From: Syntrophobacterales bacterium Delta_02
GTDB taxonomy: Bacteria > Desulfobacterota > Syntrophorhabdia > Syntrophorhabdales > Syntrophorhabdaceae
Direction of reading: 5' to 3'
DNA length: 39,730 nucleotides
Assembly (NCBI GenBank): GCA_001603955.1
Contig: LVAA01000036.1
Coordinates: 1-39,730, forward strand
This document shows positions 26,731 through 32,818 of the stretch, one piece after another. The notes under the pieces were generated by a model. It saw only the letters and a program-made list of their open reading frames with translations. It did no database searches and had not been told where the DNA came from. Numbering within the stretch: the stretch's first letter is position 1; each line of letters opens with the position of its first letter. The translations under genes and the position numbers were made by a program.

Positions 26731-26769
26731 GCATGAAACGGAGACCGCGGGCCGGTCTCCGTTTCATGC
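26731..26769. repeat. 17-bp perfect inverted repeat
   Basis: Arms 26731-26747 and 26753-26769 (GCATGAAACGGAGACCG and its complement) around a 5-nt CGGGC loop. It lies between the heptamer arrays and the EEP gene, and would form a very stable hairpin in the 5' region of that gene's transcript. A T6 run occurs at 26783-26788, so a terminator or attenuator is possible. Confidence 0.8.
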
Positions 26770-26804
26770 TTGCGCCCGGGCATTTTTTGACCTATTCTTA
26801 CTTC

Positions 26805-27557
26805 ATGTTGTCCCCCGTGAGGTTCTCCATCATGACCTACAATGTACACAGCTGCATCGGCAACGATGGCAAGGATATGCCCCGAAGGATAGCGCAGATC
26901 ATCGCGGCACTCAATCCGGATATCGTGGCGCTCCAGGAACTTGACGTGGGCCTCAGCAGAACGGGGGGTGTGGACCAGGCGCACCTGATTGCCTGTGAAC
27001 TGGATATGTTCTTCCATTTCCATCCCAGTCTCCACATCCAGGGAGGCCGCTACGGGAACGCCGTACTGAGCAGATATCCCATCCGGCCCGTCAAGGCGGG
27101 CGCTCTACCCTCGCGGCGCAAAGAACCCCGGAGGGGTGCGCTCTGGGTCGAGATCGACATCAACGGCCACATGGTCCAGGTGATCAACACCCATCTCGGG
27201 GTCACACCCGTTCGGCGGCGCACCCAGTCGGCCACCCTTCTCGGTCCCGACTGGCTGGGCAATCCCCGGTGCCGTCCACCGGTGGTCCTTTGCGGCGACA
27301 TGAACGCCACGCCGGGGTCCTACGTCCATCACAGCTTTTCGCTGAGACTGGCGGATGCCCAACTCTCGCTTCCGGGAAACCACCGGCCCAAGAGAACGTG
27401 GCCAAGCATCACCCCCTTCCTCCGTCTCGACCACGTTTTCATTTCACGGGACATACTTGTCAGGAATTGCAGGGTTCCCCGCTCCATGGTCGCGAAGATG
27501 GCCTCCGACCATCTCCCTTTGCTTGTGGAAGCTCAATTGCCGGACACCGCGGCCTGA
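26805..27557 (+). CDS. endonuclease/exonuclease/phosphatase (EEP) family protein
   Basis: About 250 aa, DNase I-like fold. Visible: IMTYNVHSCIGNDGK (metal/catalytic Asn), VALQELD (metal-binding Glu), RYGNAVLSRYPI, INTHLGV, LCGDMNATPGS (Asp and Asn) and SDHLPLLVE (catalytic Asp-His). The family cleaves phosphodiester bonds of nucleic acids, phospholipids or phosphoinositides; bacterial members are often of unknown substrate. No signal peptide is evident. The start is uncertain: ATG 26805, GTG 26817 or ATG 26832, the last with a GTGAGG upstream. Single gene on the plus strand, converging on htrA with a 9-bp gap. Confidence 0.86.
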   Translation: MLSPVRFSIMTYNVHSCIGNDGKDMPRRIAQIIAALNPDIVALQELDVGLSRTGGVDQAHLIACELDMFFHFHPSLHIQGGRYGNAVLSRYPIRPVKAGALPSRRKEPRRGALWVEIDINGHMVQVINTHLGVTPVRRRTQSATLLGPDWLGNPRCRPPVVLCGDMNATPGSYVHHSFSLRLADAQLSLPGNHRPKRTWPSITPFLRLDHVFISRDILVRNCRVPRSMVAKMASDHLPLLVEAQLPDTAA

Positions 27558-27566
27558 CAGGTGCAC

Positions 27567-29009
27567 CTACTCCTCTCGAAGGACAACGAAGAAAGTCGAA
27601 CCCCTCCTGTCGATCATCATAAGAGCGCCTTTTTCCGGGCGGACCCGCTTCAACGCAGCCTCATAATCCTTTTCGTTCCTTATCCGCCTGCCCTCCACGG
27701 AGAGGATCACGTCATCGGGCATCAGGGAATCAGCGCTGGTTAAGGAACCGATGTCCACCCCGGTTATGACGACCCCTTCGAGTTCGGGCCTGTCCAGCTT
27801 CTGGGCAATTCCCGGCGTTATCGTCCTGACCTGAAGGCCGAAGGGCCGTCTCGTCTCGACAGCTGCCGGCGGGGCCTGAACGGGCACCATACCCTCTTCG
27901 TCCACGGTCGTCACGGTGACACTGAAACGTTTTCCGTCGCGGATAGCTTCCATTTTCACGTCCTGACCTATCCTCTTTTCCAGCACCTCATTCATAACGA
28001 TCTGTGTATTCGCAGCTTCCTTTCCCTCGACGCTCACGATGATGTCTCCCGCCTTGAGGCCCGCCCTGTCACAAGGGCCTTTTTCTATGACCTGCCTCAC
28101 GAGGGCCGCCGGGCGGTCAAGCCCGAAATATCTCAGCATCTCGGGAGTCATCTCCTGAAGTCCCAGCCCCACCCAGGAACGGAGGACCCTTCCCTGGGCG
28201 ACCAGGTCTCCGACAACCCTCTTGACAAGATTGATGGGGATCGCGAAACCGATACCCTGGCCCGGCCGGATGATTATTGAGTTTATACCGATCACCTCGC
28301 CTTTTATGTTCACAAGCGGGCCCCCGCTGTTTCCCGGATTGATGGACGCGTCAGTCTGTATGAGGTCGCTCGCCGGCGTCAGCTTGGTATCCGCCCTGCC
28401 CTTCGCGCTGATCACGCCGATGGTCACGCTTCTTTGAAATCCGTACGGGGAACCTATGGCTATAGCCCACTCTCCCGGTTCTATCCGGTCAGAATCCCCG
28501 AGCGCGGGCACCTTGAGACCCTCAGCTTCTATGTGAAGCAGGGCGAGATCCGTCTTCCTGTCGGTGCCGACTATCGCTCCCTCGAAGACGGTGCCGTCGA
28601 AGAGTTGAACGGTTATCCTGAACGCATCGGCAATGACATGATGGTTTGTAAGAATGTGGCCCTCGCGGCTCATGACAAGCCCCGAAGCCTCCCGGACCGC
28701 CGTGCGCTTCTTGCCTCTGAGAATATCCTTCAGGAATCGCCTCAGACCCTCTTCGTCAATGCTTTCCCCCTGAACCTGAAGCTGCATTCCCTCGACGACC
28801 CTCTCCGCCCGTATCGACACCACCGACGGCCCGACTTCCCGAACGACGGTAACGAAGGAATTGATGGGATCGACCGGATCGGCAGGCGGCACCAACACCT
28901 GGCCTCCAACGCCGGCAACAGGCGTGCACGCGATCAGATGGGGGATCACCCACCACAGAAAGACGAGCAGGATGCCCCGGATCAGGCAACACGACGGCAT
29001 TATCATCAT
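27567..29009 (-). CDS. HtrA/DegP-type serine protease, lipoprotein, two PDZ domains
   Basis: 480 aa periplasmic quality-control protease. The N-terminal hydrophobic segment ends in a lipobox-like LIAC (Cys28), suggesting membrane anchoring by lipid. The trypsin-like domain has His124 (TNHHVI), Asp154 (KTDLALL) and Ser228 (NPGNSGGP). PDZ1 covers ~270-365 (GLKAGDIIVSVEGKEA) and PDZ2 ~385-475 (LMPDDVILSVEGRRI). It follows the APS-kinase-like gene by 6 bp and shares its sigma-54 promoter. DegP-like proteases degrade misfolded envelope proteins; a DegS-like regulatory role is also possible, though two PDZ domains favour DegP/DegQ. Confidence 0.93.
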   Translation of the reverse strand: MMIMPSCCLIRGILLVFLWWVIPHLIACTPVAGVGGQVLVPPADPVDPINSFVTVVREVGPSVVSIRAERVVEGMQLQVQGESIDEEGLRRFLKDILRGKKRTAVREASGLVMSREGHILTNHHVIADAFRITVQLFDGTVFEGAIVGTDRKTDLALLHIEAEGLKVPALGDSDRIEPGEWAIAIGSPYGFQRSVTIGVISAKGRADTKLTPASDLIQTDASINPGNSGGPLVNIKGEVIGINSIIIRPGQGIGFAIPINLVKRVVGDLVAQGRVLRSWVGLGLQEMTPEMLRYFGLDRPAALVRQVIEKGPCDRAGLKAGDIIVSVEGKEAANTQIVMNEVLEKRIGQDVKMEAIRDGKRFSVTVTTVDEEGMVPVQAPPAAVETRRPFGLQVRTITPGIAQKLDRPELEGVVITGVDIGSLTSADSLMPDDVILSVEGRRIRNEKDYEAALKRVRPEKGALMMIDRRGSTFFVVLREE

Positions 29010-29015
29010 CCGCCT

Positions 29016-29612
29016 CTAAAGAAAGATCACTTTCCCGTCCAATGACCGCCTTTTGCCGGCCTTGCGCCTGCCGTCTATGAAACCAAGCATTTCGAGCCCG
29101 TCAACGACCCTGCAGGCGGCCTCGGTAACGGAAGCGCGAGCCGTTTGTACATGGATCTCCGGCAGGGAAGGTCTCTCGTAAGGAACGCCCGCTCCGGGGA
29201 GCTTCCTGATCTCTCCACGGTCTGCTCTTTTCCAGAGGCCCTTTGGATCGCGTGCCCTGCAAAGAGCTTCGGGACAGTCCACGAACACCTCGGCGAACTT
29301 TTCGATGTGAAGCCGGGCCGTTGCCCGATAGTACCGCCGCGGCGCCGTGGCCGATATGGCCACGTTGACCCCGCTTTCGGTGATACATTCCACGAGATAG
29401 ATCACCACGCTATAGAATAGATCCCTCTCCTGATCGGTATAAACAGGGCGCGGTGTCAGCATCTTCCGCAGTTCTTTGGAATCGAAGAACACCACCGGCA
29501 CACCACGCTCGGACAGCATCTCACACGTCTTTTCGGCTGTCACCGTTTTCCCCGACGACGGCAAACCGGTAAACCACACCGCGAATCCCGGTCGCACTGA
29601 AGGCTCCAGCAT
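29016..29612 (-). CDS. adenylylsulfate kinase (CysC)-like P-loop kinase
   Basis: 198 aa. Walker A GLPSSGKT (16-23), VVFFDSKELRKML in place of the APS kinase D.D.vR..L, and the CysC-like C-terminal pattern DPKGLWKRADRGEI ... VPYERPSLPEIHVQT. True APS kinase phosphorylates adenylylsulfate to PAPS. No sulfate assimilation gene is nearby and the N-terminal substrate motif is altered, so it may act on another adenylylated or sugar substrate. First gene of a two-gene operon with htrA, behind a sigma-54 promoter. Confidence 0.8.
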   Translation of the reverse strand: MLEPSVRPGFAVWFTGLPSSGKTVTAEKTCEMLSERGVPVVFFDSKELRKMLTPRPVYTDQERDLFYSVVIYLVECITESGVNVAISATAPRRYYRATARLHIEKFAEVFVDCPEALCRARDPKGLWKRADRGEIRKLPGAGVPYERPSLPEIHVQTARASVTEAACRVVDGLEMLGFIDGRRKAGKRRSLDGKVIFL

Positions 29613-29694
29613 CTTCCACCCCCTCCTCTGTTCTGTCTATTCAACCCGGTTCAGTTTCGATCACTTCCATCCATGATCTCGATCACGCAATCAG

Positions 29695-29710
29695 AGCAAC
29701 ATCGGTGCCA
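29695..29710 (-). promoter_or_regulatory. sigma-54 promoter of the APS-kinase-like/htrA operon
   Basis: Minus strand TGGCAC-CGATG-TTGCT: full match to TGGCAC-N5-TTGCW, GG to GC 10 nt. Predicted start near 29684, 72 nt before the ATG. Confidence 0.8.
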
Positions 29711-29795
29711 CTATATCACCGTCTTTGAATACATGAGATTACAAACAGTTATACACCGGGACCATCTTTTAACCCCTTCCCGAACAGGTCCAAAT

Positions 29796-29812
29796 TGGGG
29801 GTTTATGCCCCA
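29796..29812. promoter_or_regulatory. candidate enhancer site (TGGGGGTTTATGCCCCA)
   Basis: 12 of 14 to TGGGGCA-N3-TGCCCCA, with dyad TGGGG-N7-CCCCA. Centred about 120 bp upstream of the predicted start at 29684. The rest of the 500-bp non-coding stretch 29613-30113 holds nothing I can name; frames in it look non-coding. Confidence 0.65.
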
Positions 29813-30113
29813 TCATGATCTTGGTTTCAGGTTCGCCATCCCTTAAAGGATGCTTTCCCTTCCGGAGGCGGAGGACCGGACAAGGCCGCGAGAATGAACC
29901 GATATTTCCGCGGCAATAGCGCTTTTTTCGAAAAAGAACCGAATATAGTGCCTGGGATGAAAGCAACGAGGGGTGCGGCCCGCCCTCTCGCAAGACCGGG
30001 AGTCCAGCAGTACCGCCCCCTCCTGAAACACGCTGGTCTGATTACATCCACGATGGTCTGCCCGGCAGGTGCAGACTTTGCTTCCCGCATGATACGCCTT
30101 TGCCAGCCCCGTA

Positions 30114-30359
30114 TCACCGGATCAGGGTCATTATGTCCACTCCCTTGGCGGCCTTCTTGAGCAGGCGCCGGTTGTAGAGCACCACGTCATCTATGATCTC
30201 GCCGCACTTGATGCAGCGCCAAACCCAGATGTGGGCATACATGCCGTAGAACCTTTCACGGATCAGAAAGGTATTGCAGCGCGGACAGATGTGTGTTTCC
30301 TGAGCATCGAATTTGCTTTTCGGTGTTCGCCTGCGTGCAGGGCTTAGTTTCCTTGCCAT
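30114..30359 (-). CDS. small zinc ribbon protein, 81 aa
   Basis: Basic N-terminus (ARKLSPARRRTPKSK), then two Cys pairs, CPRC (Cys25, 28) and CIKC (Cys49, 52), separated by 20 residues with aromatic-rich FYGMYAHIWVWR, and a basic C-terminal tail. A four-Cys ribbon of this sort suggests nucleic acid or protein binding; no family is certain. GAAGGAGG precedes the ATG. Its own sigma-54 promoter and paired enhancer sites lie upstream (30449-30592). Single gene. Confidence 0.8.
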   Translation of the reverse strand: MARKLSPARRRTPKSKFDAQETHICPRCNTFLIRERFYGMYAHIWVWRCIKCGEIIDDVVLYNRRLLKKAAKGVDIMTLIR

Positions 30360-30448
30360 GGTTCCTCCTTCTTTCCTGTGGAGCCATCAGTTCTCTAAGG
30401 ATGCAACTTCGCTGGGACTCGCCCGGAATATGCAACTTGCCGCGAGTT

Positions 30449-30464
30449 TGCAATTTGCACGCCA
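30449..30464 (-). promoter_or_regulatory. sigma-54 promoter of the zinc ribbon gene
   Basis: Minus strand TGGCGT-GCAAA-TTGCA: 9 of 11 consensus bases, GG to GC 10 nt apart. Predicted start near 30438, 79 nt before the ATG. Confidence 0.65.
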
Positions 30465-30553
30465 TGCAAGCGAAAGCAGGCGCAAAGGAACACCAGATAG
30501 TCTATTACGATGGAAAGGGATATCCGGCAGGAACGCGGATGTCCTTCGGGTAA
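30464..30553 (+). pseudogene. possible remnant of an HD-GYP domain
   Basis: A 29-codon frame ends EHQIVYYDGKGYPAGTRMSFG. The DGKGYPAG segment matches the GYP motif of HD-GYP c-di-GMP phosphodiesterases (HHE..DG.GYP.G). Nothing else of the domain is left, and the stretch lies in a promoter region, so it may be coincidence. Confidence 0.2.
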
Positions 30554-30592
30554 TGGGGCAAAAGGTCCCTATCAGGCAGGCATTGTGCCCCA
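30554..30592. promoter_or_regulatory. two tandem candidate enhancer sites
   Basis: TGGGGCAAAAGGTCCCT (30554-30570) and GCAGGCATTGTGCCCCA (30576-30592), each 11 of 14 to TGGGGCA-N3-TGCCCCA. Their centres are 22 bp apart (two helical turns) and lie 124 and 146 bp upstream of the predicted zinc ribbon transcript start. They sit just downstream of the activator gene. Confidence 0.55.
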
Positions 30593-30613
30593 CCAGGCAC
30601 TCAGGGTCTTCGG

Positions 30614-31966
30614 TTATTCATTCTTCAGCTTACGATAGAGTGTCTTTCTGTCGATACCGAGTATATCAGCGGCCCGGGAGCGATTGCCCCCGACCTCGGC
30701 CAGTATCTCCCGGATGTACTCCTTCTCAAGCTCCTCCAGGGTTCGGCCCTTTTCCGGGGCGCGGTCAAGGAAGGACCTGCTGTTCGTCCTCGTCATGAGC
30801 GTGGGGAAATCGTCGGGGACAACGGCCTCACCGCGGCACAGCGTGACGGCCCTCTGGATCACGTTCTCGAGCTCCCTCACGTTGCCCGGCCACGAATAGT
30901 CCATCAGGATCCTCATCGCCTCGGTGGAAACATGCGTAACCTTCTTCTTCAGGTCCTTGTTGAAGGTGTTCAGGAAATGCCTGACGAGAAGCGGGATATC
31001 CTCCTTTCTCTCCCTGAGTGGAGGAAGGTCGATGTCGATGACCCGGAGCCGGTAATAGAGATCGCTCCTGAAGAGCCCCTGGTCTATCCGCAACTGGATG
31101 TCGCGGTTGGATGTGGAGATTATGCGGACGTCTGTGGGATAGGAGGTCGTGCCTCCCAGCGGCCGCACTTCCCGCTCCTCGATGACTCTTAATATCTTGG
31201 CCTGAAGCGAGGGGGGCATTTCCGTCACCTCATCGAGGAACAGGGTCCCACCGGTCGCCCCCACGACGAGTCCCTCCTTGTCGATCTTCGCATCTGTGAA
31301 GGCCCCCTTCCGGTATCCGAAGAGCTCGCTTTCCAGCAGGTTCTCGGGGATGGCGGCGCAGTTCACGGCAATGAAAGGTCCGTTCTTCCTGGCGCCGTTG
31401 TAATGGATCGCCTTTGCCACGAGTTCTTTCCCGGTACCGCTCTCGCCTGTTATGAGAACGTTGCCCGACGTGTCGCATACCATTTCGATAAGCTGATAGA
31501 TCCTCTGCATGAGAGGGCTCTTTCCGATCATCTTGTGGAAGCTGTACTGGGATTCAAGCTTGCGTTTCAGGCCGAGGACCTCTTTCCTGAGAGACTTCGT
31601 TTCCAGGGCCTTTTCAACGGCCATGATAAGCTCGCTCATATCTCCGCTCTTCGTTATGAAATCGTAAGCACCCATCTTCATGGCCTGGACGGCTGAATCG
31701 ATGGACCCGAAGGCGGTGATGAGGATGACGGGTGTCGTGGGGACAACTTTCTTCGTCTCTTCGAGAAGCTGAAGTCCGTTCTTCCCGTCCATCCTGAGAT
31801 CGGTGAGGATGACGTCGAAATCGACCTGATGTATGAGCTGGGAGGCCAGGGTACTGTCGCCGGCAACGGCGACATCGAAACCTTCAGAGGTAAGCGTTTC
31901 CCGCAAAAGCTCGCACCATCTCACCTCATCGTCGATCACAAGTATCCTGTGGAGCCTGTCTTTCAC
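30614..31966 (-). CDS. NtrC-family sigma-54-dependent response regulator
   Basis: 450 aa. Receiver 1-120 (Asp56 in VILTDLRMD; the usual KP after strand 5 is KS). AAA+ domain ~145-380 with Walker A GESGTGKE (174-181), the sigma-54 loop reading GAFTDA (221-226) instead of GAFTGA, and Walker B GTLFLDEV. Fis-type HTH at the C-terminus (NRSRAADILGIDRKTLYRKL). It activates sigma-54 RNA polymerase from upstream sites after phosphorylation. It is the only such activator in the window and lies among five sigma-54 promoters with a shared palindrome, so it is the prime candidate to bind them. The divergent sites at 32088-32124 could also control its own gene. Cognate kinase unknown; the PAS kinase at 32819-35407 is a candidate. 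Confidence 0.95.
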   Translation of the reverse strand: MKDRLHRILVIDDEVRWCELLRETLTSEGFDVAVAGDSTLASQLIHQVDFDVILTDLRMDGKNGLQLLEETKKVVPTTPVILITAFGSIDSAVQAMKMGAYDFITKSGDMSELIMAVEKALETKSLRKEVLGLKRKLESQYSFHKMIGKSPLMQRIYQLIEMVCDTSGNVLITGESGTGKELVAKAIHYNGARKNGPFIAVNCAAIPENLLESELFGYRKGAFTDAKIDKEGLVVGATGGTLFLDEVTEMPPSLQAKILRVIEEREVRPLGGTTSYPTDVRIISTSNRDIQLRIDQGLFRSDLYYRLRVIDIDLPPLRERKEDIPLLVRHFLNTFNKDLKKKVTHVSTEAMRILMDYSWPGNVRELENVIQRAVTLCRGEAVVPDDFPTLMTRTNSRSFLDRAPEKGRTLEELEKEYIREILAEVGGNRSRAADILGIDRKTLYRKLKNE

Positions 31967-32087
31967 GGGAACACCTCCTCAAAGACCGGCAACATCCTTT
32001 TCATGCCGGGTAACCCTCGCAGAATAATCGGGCAGAACCTTTTAGATTTCATTCTACCCTATTATCATGGAATCGTAAAGGACACGC

Positions 32088-32124
32088 TGGGGCATAACAC
32101 CACTGTCAGGGGCAAAAGACCCCT
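32088..32124. promoter_or_regulatory. two tandem candidate enhancer sites
   Basis: TGGGGCATAACACCACT (32088-32104) and AGGGGCAAAAGACCCCT (32108-32124), centres 20 bp apart, each 10 of 14 to TGGGGCA-N3-TGCCCCA. The second is a clean AGGGG-N7-CCCCT palindrome. They lie 121 and 101 bp upstream of the start predicted for the promoter at 32191, in the 291-bp divergent region next to the activator gene. Confidence 0.6.
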
Positions 32125-32190
32125 GCCTGCCTGCCCCGACAAAGGTGCGTTCTCCGTGCTTTCTCCTGTCCTTTCAACGAAAAAGATGTA

Positions 32191-32206
32191 TGGTACACGT
32201 TTTGCT
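32191..32206 (+). promoter_or_regulatory. sigma-54 promoter of the two small plus-strand genes
   Basis: TGGTAC-ACGTT-TTGCT: 10 of 11 consensus bases, GG to GC 10 nt. Predicted start near 32217, 41 nt before the ATG at 32258. Confidence 0.75.
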
Positions 32207-32257
32207 TTGCTAGGGAATCAAGAGGTTTTCGCATCACACAACAGTGGAGGGAAATGC

Positions 32258-32431
32258 ATGATAGTCAGGCCGAAACAGGGTGAAAGGGTCAAGAGCAAGT
32301 TCAACGGGAGGGAATTTGTCATCGAACTGGTGGGCGAGAGAATGATAGTCCTTCAGGAAAGAAGGGATGCCATACGCTTTGTTACAACGATCGACAACCT
32401 CCGGTCATTCTACGATTATGCCGGAGGTTAA
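32258..32431 (+). CDS. hypothetical protein, 57 aa
   Basis: Unrecognised small soluble protein (begins MIVRPKQGERVKSKFNGREF, ends LRSFYDYAGG). Two short hydrophobic strands (FVIELVGERMIVLQE, IRFVTTID) suggest a small beta-rich fold. A GGAGGG lies 6 bases before the ATG. It is preceded by a sigma-54 promoter and followed 38 bp later by the secreted protein gene, so both are probably in one transcript. Confidence 0.65.
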   Translation: MIVRPKQGERVKSKFNGREFVIELVGERMIVLQERRDAIRFVTTIDNLRSFYDYAGG

Positions 32432-32469
32432 AACGCTCCCCGAAGTCATAGAAAAAAAGGAGGGAATCT

Positions 32470-32793
32470 ATGAGACGATCGGTCTTTAGCGCCATCACGG
32501 CGATCTTTGTTCTTTTGCTTTTGGCGTCGACAGCGATGTCCATGGACGCCGGAATGACAAGGTCGATGACAGGCAAGGTGATCGGTGTCGATGAGAACGG
32601 AAGGGGTATTTCGATCTCGTCAATGGTGGGCGGTCAGGAGATCGTCGCCGGAGCCATCGTAACCGACGCGACGGTGGTCCATGTGAAGGGCAAGAAAGCG
32701 AGTATTATGGATATCAAAGCGGGCGACAGGGTCACGCTCACCTACTGCTACGAGAAGAACGACCTCTACGCGAAAAAGGTCGTGAAGCGGTGA
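32470..32793 (+). CDS. secreted small protein with DUF5666-like beta domain
   Basis: 107 aa. Signal peptide (RRSVFSAITAIFVLLLLAST, probable cut after AMS). The mature part follows the pattern TGKVIGVDENGRGISIS ... IVTDATVV ... DIKAGDRVTLTYCYEKNDLY, as in DUF5666-type periplasmic proteins: a glycine/valine strand, a x-V-T-x-A-T-V-V strand and a final AGDRVT strand. The same pattern occurs in the protein at 38816-39385. Role unknown. GGAGG lies upstream; likely cotranscribed with the preceding small gene. Confidence 0.72.
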   Translation: MRRSVFSAITAIFVLLLLASTAMSMDAGMTRSMTGKVIGVDENGRGISISSMVGGQEIVAGAIVTDATVVHVKGKKASIMDIKAGDRVTLTYCYEKNDLYAKKVVKR

Positions 32794-32818
32794 CGAAGGG
32801 CTAACGCACACCTCCGGG

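Noticed and set aside
26313-27035. Minus-strand frame spanning the heptamer repeats and the EEP gene start
   Set aside because: Translation of the tandem repeats gives low-complexity sequence, and the frame is antisense to a clear EEP domain.
29016-29612. True cysC (sulfate assimilation) assignment
   Set aside because: The substrate-binding segment deviates from APS kinases and no cysN, cysD or cysH gene is nearby, so only a CysC-like call is made.
29827-30160. Frames on both strands in the non-coding stretch before the zinc ribbon gene
   Set aside because: Pro/Arg/Gly-biased translations without motifs; the region is better explained by promoter and enhancer elements of the neighbouring operon.
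32081-32095. GG-N10-GC arrangement resembling a sigma-54 promoter
   Set aside because: Only the core dinucleotides fit, and it overlaps the candidate enhancer site; the promoter at 32191 is far better placed and matched.
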